Assembly (NCBI RefSeq): GCF_005144585.1
Contig: NZ_SSMQ01000074.1
Location: 1 to 64,000 of the forward strand
Origin: Polyangium fumosum
Lineage (GTDB): Bacteria > Myxococcota_A > Polyangia > Polyangiales > Polyangiaceae
Length of the DNA stretch: 64,000 bases
Reading direction: 5' to 3'
Positions within the stretch are counted from its first letter, which is position 1; each line of letters opens with the position of its first letter. Position numbers and translations under genes: made by a program. The notes beneath the pieces are model-generated. The model did no database searches, was not told where the DNA came from, and was given only the letters and a program-made list of their open reading frames with translations. Below are positions 49,595 through 59,447 of the stretch, piece by piece.

Positions 49595-50683
49595 TCAAGG
49601 CCGCGCGGGGGCGCCAGATTGTTTCTTCTTCAGGTAGAAGAAGTCCCGAGGTGCGGGCTTCGATACATATCCGGTCTTCGTGTATTCGACCTTTTCGATG
49701 AGCGTCGAGACGACCGCGGGCGGGGTCGAATGGTCGTACAGGAGGAACCGTGTATACGACCAGTTGATGTCGAGCTCCGCGGCGGACGCGGCGCCGGCCG
49801 ATTTCATCGCCGCCGCGAGGTCACGCGCCCATACCCACTCGCCGATCGCGAAGAGCAGCGTCGTGCCGTCCTCGTGCAGGCCGATCGCCGTGCGGCGAAT
49901 CTCGCGATCGCCGCCCTCGGCCGCGCCCCAGAGCCGCGCCGTGTCCTCGGCCGAAAGCCGCGGGTGCAGCGCGCCGCCCTCGATCAGGCAGGGCGGCGTC
50001 TGCCGGTAGGACCGGATCTCCGCGGTCAAGGGCGCGAGCGCCGGGAAGCTCGCGACGCGCACGGACCCGTCCCCGAGAAGCGCCACCGTGCAGCCGTCCT
50101 CCCGCGGCGCCAGAAAAACGTCGCCGTCGACCATCATCCCCCATTGGCCGTGCTTCGCCATGAACCCGCCATTGAACACCGCAATCAACGAAGGCAGATC
50201 CGCCGCGGGGACGAGGCCGGGACGTCGATCTTTTGACACCCCCGTGGACGTGGGCTCTTCCGTGCCTGCGACGAGGCGCAGATCGACCCGGCGTAGATCG
50301 ATCGCCACGAGGACGACGGAGGGGTGGGGTTTGATCCGGTGGGGGTGGACCGTGGCGCGCGCGAGCGCGCCGGTCCCGCGCGCGGCGCCCTCCTCGATCC
50401 GCGTGAAGACCCCGTCGCCGGGTTTGGCGGTGCGTGCGTGGGGCGGCGGGAACGCGGGGGGTGGAAAAGGAGGACCCGAATTCGTGGGAGCAGGAACCTT
50501 TGGTGCAGCAGCGGTCTCCGGAGGGCTCGGTTCCGCAGGCTTCGGCGGCGGCGCCATGACGGGCGGCGCCGCGGGGATCGCCGTGGATCGCGGCGGCGGC
50601 GCCGCAGGATCGAGGGGAGGGGGCGTCCCGCCGCACCCGCAGGCGAGGATCGAAAGGAACCACGGGAAGAACCGACGTACCAT
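49595..50683 (-). CDS. phosphodiester-glycosidase (NAGPA)-like lipoprotein
   Basis: The protein is 362 residues with a lipobox in LSILACGC. A long Pro/Ala linker reaches about 85. The domain has family marks: IAVFNGGFMAKHGQWGMMVDG, DGTTLLFAIGEWV, and an Asp-rich end AAELDINWSYTRFLLYDHST. Members remove GlcNAc from phosphodiesters or act on cell-wall glycans. The C-terminus is basic (FFYLKKKQSGAPARP). It is divergent from the M36 protease with 268 bp between. Confidence 0.75.
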   Translation of the reverse strand: MVRRFFPWFLSILACGCGGTPPPLDPAAPPPRSTAIPAAPPVMAPPPKPAEPSPPETAAAPKVPAPTNSGPPFPPPAFPPPHARTAKPGDGVFTRIEEGAARGTGALARATVHPHRIKPHPSVVLVAIDLRRVDLRLVAGTEEPTSTGVSKDRRPGLVPAADLPSLIAVFNGGFMAKHGQWGMMVDGDVFLAPREDGCTVALLGDGSVRVASFPALAPLTAEIRSYRQTPPCLIEGGALHPRLSAEDTARLWGAAEGGDREIRRTAIGLHEDGTTLLFAIGEWVWARDLAAAMKSAGAASAAELDINWSYTRFLLYDHSTPPAVVSTLIEKVEYTKTGYVSKPAPRDFFYLKKKQSGAPARP

Positions 50684-50951
50684 GCCCGGCCGCCATTAGC
50701 ACAAGTCGCGCGCCTGGCACCTGAACTGCGAAAGAAAAGCAGCGCGGTGGGAATTTCCAAGCCGCGGTCGACGGAATCTTGCATCATCGTCCGAATACGT
50801 GTGGAGGCGCGCGGCGGCCCTCGGAGAGGCCATAACGTTCCGCGCAAATGTGCTTCCCTCTTTCGCGATAACCGAGTACGCCTAGCCCTTGCCCGTCTCT
50901 TGCCCACTTCCCTTTCGAGGGGCGAGAGCGTCTCCGTTGGTGGAGGATTCG

Positions 50952-53900
50952 ATGAAGCGCTCCGTTCGTTGTCTCACCATGCTCACGGCGCTGGTCGGGG
51001 CTTCCTTCGCGCATGCGAAGGAGCTGCCGAACTTCGATGCTTATTATCGTGCGCAGCCGACGCCCGCCGGCGCACCGCGCGTCTCGCGGTCCCCCATCGG
51101 CGGACACGTCACCTCGGTGCATCCGCACTCGGGGGCTCCCACGTTCTTTTGGGCCGCGCGGGATCAGGCCGGCGCGCAGGCGCTCGTGGCTTCCACGAAG
51201 CCCGACCTGGCCGCGCGCAGGGCGCTCGTCTCCGCGGCCGAGATGCTGAAGGTCCCCGAAGCCGCCATCCAGGCCACGGTGGTGCGTGAAATTCACGATC
51301 GCGGCGCGGGCGGCGTCGTCGTGCGCCTCGGCCAGGAGATCGACGGCGTCGAGGTCTTCCGCGGCGGCGCGAACGTCATGCTCGATCGGAGCCACCGCCT
51401 CGTGGCGGCCGCGAACAACCTCCACCCGGCCGGGTTTGCGGGGAACAAGCGGGTCCCGCGCACCTTCGTCGTGACCCCCCAGGGCGCCCTCGCCAGCGCG
51501 TTCCGGGATTTCCACGGGACCGACCTCGCCGCGGCGAACCTCGTCCCGCGCGGGGAAAAAGGCCGTTACCAGACCTTTGATCTCCTGCCCGCGCAGGGGC
51601 ACGAGTTTGCCGGCCCTGCGCGCGTGAAAAAGGTGTATTTCCCGCTGCCGGATCGCCTCGTTCCCGCGTACTACCTCGAAATCCGCCCGCGCGAGGTGGG
51701 CCAGAAAGACGCGGGCCTTTATGCCTACGTGATCGCGGCCGACGACGGGCGTGTCCTCTCTCGGCAGAACCTTTCTCACGACGCGGTCTTCAATTACAGG
51801 GTATGGGCCGACGCGAACGGCGACAAACGCCCCCTCGACGGCCCGCAGGCCGATTACACGCCGCACCCGACGGGCGTCCCCGACGGCTCCCAGCCCGACT
51901 TCATCGCGCCGGTGCTGGTGTCGATGGATGGATTCAACAAGAACCCCCAGGGCACCTTCGATCCGTGGCTGCCCTCCGGGGCGATCTCGACGTCGGGCAA
52001 CAACGTCGACGCATACGCCGACCACAACCAGCCGGACGGCTTCAACAATGGCGACACGCGCCCGAGCGTGACGGCGCCCGGCGTGTTCGATCGGACGTAC
52101 GACGTGAACCTCGCGCCGACGGCGAACCCGAACCAGATCATGGCCGCCGCCACGCAGCTCTTCTACGTGACGAACTGGCTGCACGATTACTGGTACGACT
52201 CGGGCTTCGACGAGGCCGCTGGCAACGCGCAGAAGAGCAACTACGGCCGCGGCGGCGAGGAGGGTGATGCGCTCCGCGCCGAGGCGCAGGACGACGCGTT
52301 CAACAACCAGAGCCGCAACAACGCGAACATGCAGACGCCTGCGGACGGCGCGTCGCCGATCATGCAGATGTACCTCTGGTCGGGCGCGAGCGCGCGGAGC
52401 CTCACGACGAACCCCGGCGGCAAGAACCACAGCACCGACGTGGCCGAGTTCGGGCAGCAGACGTTCAACACGACCGGCGCCGTCTCGCTCGTCAACGACG
52501 AGTCCACGGCCACGACGAACGAGACGCCCGGCACGTTTGGTGATGGCTGCCAGGCCATCAAGAACAACGTGGCCGGAAAGATCGTCCTCATCGATCGCGG
52601 CTCCTGCACGTTCAAGCAGAAGGCCGTGAACGCGCAGGCCGCAGGCGCGATCGGCATGATCCTCGCGAACAACATCAACGAGCCGGCCCCGCCGTACATG
52701 CCGAACGGGCAGCCGAACGGGGCGGTGACGATCCCGGTCCTGTCCACCACGCTCGCGTCGGCCGCGGCGATCAAGCTGGCCATGATGGGCAGCGATGTGA
52801 CGGCCACGATGGTACGGGCGGCCGAGGGCGTCGAGCGCGACGGGACGATCGACAACCACATCGTCGCGCACGAGTGGGGCCACTACCTGCACAACCGGCT
52901 CGCCTACTGCGGCTCCAACATGTGCGGCGGCATGGGCGAGGGCTGGGGCGACACGGTCGCGCTCCACATGGCCCTGCGCGAGGGCGACGACCTCGACGGC
53001 GTCTTCGGCATGAGCGTCTACGCCACGGCGTCGCTCGGCGACAGCGGCTACTACGGCATCCGGCGTGTCCCGTACTCGACCGACATGACGAAGAACGGCC
53101 TGACCTACCGGCACATCGCGGACAACGAGGCGCTGCCGAGCCACCCGATGGCCGTGGTCCCCGCGCCGAACTCCGAGGTGCACAACGCCGGCGAGGTGTG
53201 GGCGACGATGATGTTCGAGGCGACGATCGCGCTCCTCAAGCGCAGCCAGGAGCCGGGCGCCCCCTACGACTTCGAAGGGGCTCGCCGGCGCATGGCCGAC
53301 TACATCGTCACGTCGCTGAAGATGGTCCCGCCGGACGCGACGTACCTCGAGCAGCGCGACGCGATCCTCATGGCCGCATCCTCGGTCGACCTGAAGGACA
53401 TGGAGGTCCTCGCCAAGGCCTTCGCCAAGCGCGGCGCGGGCTCGTGCGCGGTCTCGCCGGAGCGCGACTCCGGCGACAACGTGGGCGTGGTCGAGAGCTT
53501 CGAGGTCAAGGCCTCGGTCTCCGATCTCGCGAGCGGGCTCGACGACGCCGTCCAGTCCTGCGACGCCGACGGGCGCCTCGACGCCCAGGAGACGGGCCGC
53601 GTGACGATCGAGCTCCAGAACACGGGCGTCGCGCCGCTCACGGACGCGGTCGCGAGCGTGACGGCGCAGCAGGCGGGCATCTCGTTCCCGAAGGGCACGC
53701 AGGTGCAGTTCGGCACGGTCCCGCCCTTCGGGAAGGCGAAGGCCACGATCGACGTGGCCCTCGACGGCTCGGTCGCCGGCATCAGCTCGGTGAAGCTCGA
53801 CATCGCCGTGACGAGCGCGCAGACGTGCGAGCCCAAGTCGACGCTCGTCGAGGTGCCGTACATCAACTACGACAACGTGCCGGAATCGGCCACGATCGAG

Positions 53901-54950
53901 AGCGCCGAGAGCGACATCGAGACGTGGACGAAGTCGGGCGACGGCGCCGATCGGGTCTGGAGCCGCATCCAGAACGGCCCGCCGAACCACGTCTTCCACG
54001 GCGTGGACCTCGGCAGCATGAGCGACACCTCGTTCGAGTCGCCGCCGATCGTCGCGGGCCCGGGGCCGCTCACGATCACGATGAAGCACCGCCACGAGTT
54101 CGAGGTGGGCCCGTCCCCGCAGGGGGGCGGGAACGTCAACTACGACGGCGCGGTCCTCGAGATCTCGACGAACGGCGGGCAGAGCTGGCAGGACGCGAGC
54201 CAGTTCGTGAACGTGCCCTACACCGGCACGATCACGGACATCTCCGACAACCCGCTCGGCAACCGGCAAGGCTTCACGAACCGGAACGCGGCGTGGCCGG
54301 GCTTCAACACGATGACGCTGAACTTTGGCACCTCGCTCGCCGGCAAGTCGTTCAAGCTGCGCTTCCGCATCGGCACCGATCCGGCGGCGGGCGCGCACGG
54401 CTGGGAGATCGACGACATCGACGTGCAGGGCGCGGTGAACAAGCCGTTCGCGTCGATCGTGGAGGACAGCACGAGCTGCGTGGGCCTGCCCGTGGCGAAC
54501 GCCGGCCCGGACCTCGTGGTGTCGGGCGGGGATCAGGTCGAGCTCGATGGTTCGAAGAGCAGCGATCCGGAGGGCGACAAGCTCACGTTCAAGTGGACGC
54601 AGTCGGAAGGGCCCGAGGTCGCGCTCGTGGACGGCGACGGGCCGAAGCCGACGTTCGTCGCGCCGGACGTTCAGGCCGAGACGTCGCTCACGTTCCAGCT
54701 CACCGTCTCCGACGGCAAGGGCCTGGCGAGCGACCTCGTGAAGGTGACCGTTCTGCCGGGCACGGGGAGCGGTGACAGCAGCGCGGGCGTCGGAGGGAAC
54801 ACGGGCGCCGGTCCGATCATCGTCGACGACGGTGGTTGCGGCTGCGCGGTCGTGGGAGACGAGCAGAAGAGCCCGGCCCTGCCTGCGGCGGCGGCCCTCG
54901 GCCTGCTCGGCGCGGTGTTCGCGCGGCTGCGTCGCCGGAACCGCAACTGA
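50952..54950 (+). CDS. M36 (fungalysin) metalloprotease with PA, PKD-like and MYXO-CTERM domains
   Basis: ATG 50952 has GGTGGAGG upstream. The protein is 1332 residues with a signal peptide (TMLTALVGASFAHA). FTP-type propeptide is followed by the M36 domain with zinc motif HEWGH (H640-E641-x-x-H644) and GEGWGD (E663). A PA domain is inserted (GKIVLIDRGSCTFKQK … AAGAIGMILANN). Two beta-domains follow, then a PKD/REJ-type domain (GDQVELDGSKSSDPEGDKLTFKW). The end has GGCGCAVV, a hydrophobic span (LPAAAALGLLGAVFA) and RLRRRNRN, the MYXO-CTERM sorting signal. It is likely surface-anchored by sortase-like processing, then released. Confidence 0.92.
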   Translation: MKRSVRCLTMLTALVGASFAHAKELPNFDAYYRAQPTPAGAPRVSRSPIGGHVTSVHPHSGAPTFFWAARDQAGAQALVASTKPDLAARRALVSAAEMLKVPEAAIQATVVREIHDRGAGGVVVRLGQEIDGVEVFRGGANVMLDRSHRLVAAANNLHPAGFAGNKRVPRTFVVTPQGALASAFRDFHGTDLAAANLVPRGEKGRYQTFDLLPAQGHEFAGPARVKKVYFPLPDRLVPAYYLEIRPREVGQKDAGLYAYVIAADDGRVLSRQNLSHDAVFNYRVWADANGDKRPLDGPQADYTPHPTGVPDGSQPDFIAPVLVSMDGFNKNPQGTFDPWLPSGAISTSGNNVDAYADHNQPDGFNNGDTRPSVTAPGVFDRTYDVNLAPTANPNQIMAAATQLFYVTNWLHDYWYDSGFDEAAGNAQKSNYGRGGEEGDALRAEAQDDAFNNQSRNNANMQTPADGASPIMQMYLWSGASARSLTTNPGGKNHSTDVAEFGQQTFNTTGAVSLVNDESTATTNETPGTFGDGCQAIKNNVAGKIVLIDRGSCTFKQKAVNAQAAGAIGMILANNINEPAPPYMPNGQPNGAVTIPVLSTTLASAAAIKLAMMGSDVTATMVRAAEGVERDGTIDNHIVAHEWGHYLHNRLAYCGSNMCGGMGEGWGDTVALHMALREGDDLDGVFGMSVYATASLGDSGYYGIRRVPYSTDMTKNGLTYRHIADNEALPSHPMAVVPAPNSEVHNAGEVWATMMFEATIALLKRSQEPGAPYDFEGARRRMADYIVTSLKMVPPDATYLEQRDAILMAASSVDLKDMEVLAKAFAKRGAGSCAVSPERDSGDNVGVVESFEVKASVSDLASGLDDAVQSCDADGRLDAQETGRVTIELQNTGVAPLTDAVASVTAQQAGISFPKGTQVQFGTVPPFGKAKATIDVALDGSVAGISSVKLDIAVTSAQTCEPKSTLVEVPYINYDNVPESATIESAESDIETWTKSGDGADRVWSRIQNGPPNHVFHGVDLGSMSDTSFESPPIVAGPGPLTITMKHRHEFEVGPSPQGGGNVNYDGAVLEISTNGGQSWQDASQFVNVPYTGTITDISDNPLGNRQGFTNRNAAWPGFNTMTLNFGTSLAGKSFKLRFRIGTDPAAGAHGWEIDDIDVQGAVNKPFASIVEDSTSCVGLPVANAGPDLVVSGGDQVELDGSKSSDPEGDKLTFKWTQSEGPEVALVDGDGPKPTFVAPDVQAETSLTFQLTVSDGKGLASDLVKVTVLPGTGSGDSSAGVGGNTGAGPIIVDDGGCGCAVVGDEQKSPALPAAAALGLLGAVFARLRRRNRN

Positions 54951-54954
54951 CCCG

Positions 54955-55755
54955 TCACGGGCTGGAGGCGGCGGCCCTCTGCGCCGCTGCCTCCAGCGCC
55001 TTCTGCCAGTCCCCCCGCATCGATGCGCTCACCGTGTGCCCCACGCCGGGGTAGGTGGTGAGCTCCGCCGAGAAGCCCACCGCGACGAGCGCGCGTACGG
55101 TCTCGGTCGCGCCGGCGTGCGGCACCATCGTGTCCGCGTCGCCGTGGAACGCGTGGACGGGCGGGGCGACTTTCCCCATGGGCCACGCGCTCGGGTAGAG
55201 CGGCGGCGCGAGCAAGCCGGCGAGGGGGAGCGCTTCGCCGACGCGCTCGGGGTGTTTGACCACGAGCGTGAAGCTCAGCATGCCTCCCTGGGAAAACCCC
55301 GTCACGATCGGCCGGCCGCGTGTCGGCCGTGTTCGTTCGAGCTCCTCCAGCATCGCCGCGAGCCCGTCGGCCGCGAGCGACGTGCCCTCCGCGAGTTTTG
55401 CCGGGTCGCGCCGCGCGAGCGGGAACCACGAGAAGCCGTCGCTGTAGGGCGAGGTCCCGTACGGAACGACGACCCGCATGCGGCCTTCGATCCGATCGAA
55501 GAGCCGAACGAACGACTCCGGACGATCGCCGAGCCCGTGGATCGCCACCACGAGCGGCAGCCGTTCGGTCGCGGCGGCGCCTCCCGTCACGCGTTCGAGG
55601 TAGCGGATCCCGGCGGCTTCGGGCGGCCCGGATGCGGGCTTCGCCTCGGTCCGCGGGGCCGCGCTGCTCGGCGGGGGCTCCGGCGGCGTGTCTCGGCCGC
55701 ACGCGGGCGCGAGCCACACGAGCGCGAGGAGGACGCGGCCCGTGGCGTGGATCAT
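54955..55755 (-). CDS. esterase lipoprotein (alpha/beta-hydrolase, phospholipase/carboxylesterase type)
   Basis: ATG 55755 gives 266 residues with lipobox (WLAPAC, Cys19). The catalytic triad is readable: S155 (GFSQGGM), D208 (HGDADTM) and H240 (GVGHTVSAS). IHGLGDRPES is the oxyanion loop. Family PF02230-like. The start overlaps the stop of the large membrane gene (ATGA at 55752-55755). The stop is 4 bp from the convergent M36 stop, with no room for separate terminators. Confidence 0.85.
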   Translation of the reverse strand: MIHATGRVLLALVWLAPACGRDTPPEPPPSSAAPRTEAKPASGPPEAAGIRYLERVTGGAAATERLPLVVAIHGLGDRPESFVRLFDRIEGRMRVVVPYGTSPYSDGFSWFPLARRDPAKLAEGTSLAADGLAAMLEELERTRPTRGRPIVTGFSQGGMLSFTLVVKHPERVGEALPLAGLLAPPLYPSAWPMGKVAPPVHAFHGDADTMVPHAGATETVRALVAVGFSAELTTYPGVGHTVSASMRGDWQKALEAAAQRAAASSP

Positions 55756-58700
55756 GCCGAGGCCAGGCGCGCGGCCCGCTCCCGTTCGAGCCGCGGCGGC
55801 GGCAGGATCGACGCGCCGAAGAGCACGCGCCGCGGCGCCTCGCCCGCGACCTCCTCGCGCCACGACAGGGCCCATTCGGCCCAGGGGATGTGCTGATCCC
55901 GGAACAGGATTTTTCGTAGATCGAGCGGCTTCGGGGGTGTCGCCGGGCGATCGCCGCGCACCGTCGGAGGCACGATCGGCCCGCTGAAGGCGGCGTCGAG
56001 CGGGTAGATCACCTCGGTCCGGTAGCCTTCGCCCGGCCAGAGCACGAGGCCCTCGTCGGCGATGTCGTACGGCACGTCGTCGCCGAGCGCGGCGCGGATC
56101 TGCTCGCGCACGAGATCCACGCCGGCCATGCGGTAAAATCCGGCGATCGCGTTCTCGAACAGGATCCGATCCGCGCCGTCGAGCGCGTCGACGAAGCCCG
56201 GCTCGGTCACGCTCGCCACGACGAGCCCGCTCTGCTCCTCGAACGCGATCACGGCCTTCGCCTTGGAGAGCGCGTCGCACGCGAGCTCGAGGCGCAGCCG
56301 GTTCGATCCGAGCTCGACGCTCTGCACGGTGATGGCGCCTGCGCGGAAGCGGGGGCAGGCGGCGAGCAGGCCGCTCACCTCGCGATCGACGGCGCGCCGC
56401 ACGGTCTCGCGCAGATCGTCGAGCTGCTCCTGCAGGCCGCGCAACGAGCCGTGGCCGTGCTCGATGCCGCGGGACTCGTCGAGATCGGCGCGGCGCGCGG
56501 CGCGCCTCAGTTTTCCGTACAGCTTGGGCAACGTGCCCGAGTGAAAGCCGGGCCGCATCAGCGTGCCCACGGTCTCGCCCTGGTGGCCGATCGGCACGGG
56601 CCCCAGGTTCTTCGCGCGGTTCTCGCGGTAGAGGCGGAAGTTCTCCTTGAACTCCCACACGAGGAAGCCGAACACGCTCGGGAAGAGGAAGACCGTGGTC
56701 GCCGCGATCGTCCCGCCGATCACCGGGCCGAGCGGGGCGAGCGCGTGGTTCATGACCGTCAGCATCTCCGCGAGCTGCTGGATCAGCATCTTCTGCGCGA
56801 CCGTGACCACCGGGAAGTGCTTCACCGGGTTGATCTCGGGCTCGATCAGCAGCGTGATGTAGAGCCGGATCACGTACGCCACCAAGAACCACACGAGCCC
56901 GAGCGCGGCCTTCAGCGGGATCGTGGCGCGCTTGTCGCCCTCCCGGAAGCGCAGGAATTCGTCGACCCGGTAGAGCGTGCGCTCCGAGAGCTCCAGCATC
57001 GCGCGGAAGATGCCCATCACGAGCCGCAAGAGCCCCGGCAGCGCGCGCCCCTTGAGCGCCTCCCAGCCGAGCGCGATCTGATCGAACACGACCTCCTGCG
57101 CGACGAGGCCCGCGCGTGTGTTGAGCAGGACGCTCGCCGCGACGAACACGCCGGCCGCGCCGAGGGGCCCGATCACGCCAGGCACGTCGCGCAGCGGCGT
57201 GGCCATGTAGAGGATCGCCGCGACCACGAGCGGCATCAGCACGTACCGCGCGAGCGCCCGCGCGAGGCCGCTCTCCAGCACGCGCCGGATCGGCCCGAGG
57301 GAGAGGACCCACCGCGGCAGGCGCACGAAGACGGCGGCGAGCGCGTGGCCGAGCATCGACAGGAGCCGCATCACCCCCGCGCGCAGGGCCTCGCTGTGGA
57401 TGAGCCCGAAGATCACGGCGGTCGTCACGAGCAGGGACGGCGTGCTCACGAGGTGCGGCGGCACGAAGCCGAGCGCCTTCGCGGCCGGCCCGACCATGTG
57501 CTGCAGGCCCTCCAGCACCACGAACGCGCCGCCGGCCGGCAGGATCACGAAGAGCGTGACGAGCCGACCGAGCTTCGTGCCGAAGAACACGCTCGACACC
57601 TTCTGCAGGGCGCGCAGGTACACCTCGCCGCGCCGGTAGACGCCGTCGAGCGCGACGTCGAGCGCGCGATCGGCGAGCAGCAGGGGATCGCCGCGCACGA
57701 GCTCGCGCGGGTGCGCGACGTCGCCCATCTTGAGCTGGTTCCGCGAGAGCGCGTCGCGGAGCTGCCCGATGCTCAAGAACCCGCGCGCCACCACCTGATC
57801 GCAGAGCTCCTCGACGAGCTTCTTGCGCGCCACGTGCTCGGGCACGCTCGCGGGCCGGAGCCCCACGCCGTCGAGCGTCCCTTCGAGGACCGGCCGGAGC
57901 GTCTTCCGCACGTTCTCCTCGGCCCGCCGCACCGCCATCCGCAGGAGCCGCGCGATGAGCCGTCGATCCGCGGACGGCATCTCCACGTGCCGGAGCTTTT
58001 GCAGCGCGCTCCGCAGGTGGCGCGCGACCTTGAGCGCCCGCGTCGCCGGCAGCTTCCGCACGATCGGGCGCTTGCCGAGCGAGAGCGCCCACGTCACGAG
58101 ATCGACCGCCGACGACCCGCGCTCGTGCGCCACGCAGGCCCGCTGCAGATCGTAGAGCAGCCGCGCCTCGACCGGATACCGCAGCGCCTGCCGTTCGCTC
58201 GCCGTCGCCGCGAGCGGCATGAGCGACGAGGTCCATGGCACCCGCGGCGCGCTCTCCGCGCTCTCGCCGGGGCCCACGAGCGCGCTGTCGAGCCGCGCCC
58301 CGAGCGCGTCGAGATCCCGCTGCACCTGGGCGCGCAGCTTGACCTGTTGGTCCTCGCCCGCGGCCGGCATCGCCGCGAGCAGCGAGAGCGCGGCCCGCAC
58401 GTGGTTGCCTTCGGCGCGCGCCTTCTCGGCCTGGACCACGAGCTTCTGCGCCCCCGTGACCGTCGTCGCGCGCCGCGACAGGAACGCGGGCAACACGTCG
58501 AGCGCGGGGAGCGCCGAGTACGTGGGCGTCGTCGACTCCCTGCTGAGCGGCGCGTCCGTCGGATCCGCCGCGCCCTCGGGCCGGCACGCCGCGAGCAGGG
58601 CGCGTGCGTCCACGTCTCCGCCGATCACCACGAGCGCCCGCGACGTGTCCCGCAGCGTCGGGAACGTCCTCGCCACGAGGCGCGGGGCGAAGTGGTGGAG

Positions 58701-59207
58701 CTCGAGGAGGAGCGCCGCGAACTCCGTGTACACCTCGGCGTCGTCGGCCGGGGGCAGGAGCAGATCGTCGGAGCGGAGCACCCGCCGGATCTCGTCGAAC
58801 TCCGTCTGCCCGATCCGATCGATCCGCGCCCGGATCCCCGCCTCGTCGAGCGCGCCGCGGCGCCGCGCGGCTTCGAGCGCGAGGTGCACGTGCCCGTGGA
58901 ACGCCCCGCGCCAGAGCCGCGTCAGCACCTCGGCCGGCGACGCGGCGAGGATCTCCGAGCCCTTCGGCCGGGGCAGGAGCACCACGTGCTCGGGCAGCTT
59001 CGCGCCGGCCTCGCCGAGCTCCGCGGCCGGCACGAGCGCGAGCAGGTCGTCCCGCCCGAGCGCGTAACACGACGCATGCGGCACCTGCAGCCCGATGCCC
59101 ACGATCCGCCGGTGGCGCTTGATCACGCGGGCGACGAGGCGGCTGTCCACCACGAGCGTCCCTGTCTCCGCGCTTCGCAGGCTTCGCTCGATGGGGGTCG
59201 TGTCCAT
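55752..59207 (-). CDS. 1151-residue membrane protein of unknown function
   Basis: ATG 59207 gives 1151 residues. The N-terminal 540 residues are soluble and helical with scattered LeuArg-rich segments. Six or so membrane spans lie at about 545-845 (VTLFVILPAGGAFVVLEG, LLVTTAVIFGLIHSEA, VLMPLVVAAILYMATPL, GVFVAASVLLNT, LVWFLVAYVIRLYITLL, GTIAATTVFLFPSVFGFLVW). A C-terminal soluble part follows (IEHGHGSLRGLQEQLDDLRET … VELGSNRLRLELACDALSKAKAVIAFEEQSGLVV). No family is recognised. The overlap with the esterase gene suggests a joint role at the inner membrane. Confidence 0.6.
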   Translation of the reverse strand: MDTTPIERSLRSAETGTLVVDSRLVARVIKRHRRIVGIGLQVPHASCYALGRDDLLALVPAAELGEAGAKLPEHVVLLPRPKGSEILAASPAEVLTRLWRGAFHGHVHLALEAARRRGALDEAGIRARIDRIGQTEFDEIRRVLRSDDLLLPPADDAEVYTEFAALLLELHHFAPRLVARTFPTLRDTSRALVVIGGDVDARALLAACRPEGAADPTDAPLSRESTTPTYSALPALDVLPAFLSRRATTVTGAQKLVVQAEKARAEGNHVRAALSLLAAMPAAGEDQQVKLRAQVQRDLDALGARLDSALVGPGESAESAPRVPWTSSLMPLAATASERQALRYPVEARLLYDLQRACVAHERGSSAVDLVTWALSLGKRPIVRKLPATRALKVARHLRSALQKLRHVEMPSADRRLIARLLRMAVRRAEENVRKTLRPVLEGTLDGVGLRPASVPEHVARKKLVEELCDQVVARGFLSIGQLRDALSRNQLKMGDVAHPRELVRGDPLLLADRALDVALDGVYRRGEVYLRALQKVSSVFFGTKLGRLVTLFVILPAGGAFVVLEGLQHMVGPAAKALGFVPPHLVSTPSLLVTTAVIFGLIHSEALRAGVMRLLSMLGHALAAVFVRLPRWVLSLGPIRRVLESGLARALARYVLMPLVVAAILYMATPLRDVPGVIGPLGAAGVFVAASVLLNTRAGLVAQEVVFDQIALGWEALKGRALPGLLRLVMGIFRAMLELSERTLYRVDEFLRFREGDKRATIPLKAALGLVWFLVAYVIRLYITLLIEPEINPVKHFPVVTVAQKMLIQQLAEMLTVMNHALAPLGPVIGGTIAATTVFLFPSVFGFLVWEFKENFRLYRENRAKNLGPVPIGHQGETVGTLMRPGFHSGTLPKLYGKLRRAARRADLDESRGIEHGHGSLRGLQEQLDDLRETVRRAVDREVSGLLAACPRFRAGAITVQSVELGSNRLRLELACDALSKAKAVIAFEEQSGLVVASVTEPGFVDALDGADRILFENAIAGFYRMAGVDLVREQIRAALGDDVPYDIADEGLVLWPGEGYRTEVIYPLDAAFSGPIVPPTVRGDRPATPPKPLDLRKILFRDQHIPWAEWALSWREEVAGEAPRRVLFGASILPPPRLERERAARLASA

Positions 59208-59447
59208 GCGCAAGGGCGGAGCGACGGATCCCGAGCGCCGCGCTCGGCCCCCCCTTACACCACGCAGCACGGAGGCACAACGACGCGGGCGGAAAGCAAT
59301 TTCCCGTCCGGGGCCCCCCGACGTCGGGAGACGGTAAGCCCGGCTCTCGGCGCGCGCCGCGGGGCCTCATGGGCAGGGGGGCGCTGGCGCGTGGATCTCG
59401 GCGAGGGCCGAAGCGAGCGGGCGGCGCGTTTGAAGAGGAGACGACGC

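Noticed and set aside
46302-49637. Long plus-strand frame opposite the Cys-rich lipoprotein
   Set aside because: It mirrors the Cys-rich repeats of the minus-strand gene, is low-complexity (Ala/Arg/Val/Asp/His), has no ribosome site and lacks motifs.
50784-54398. 1204-codon minus-strand frame opposite the M36 protease
   Set aside because: It has shadow composition (Arg/Val/His/Leu) and the plus strand encodes a complete protease with motifs.
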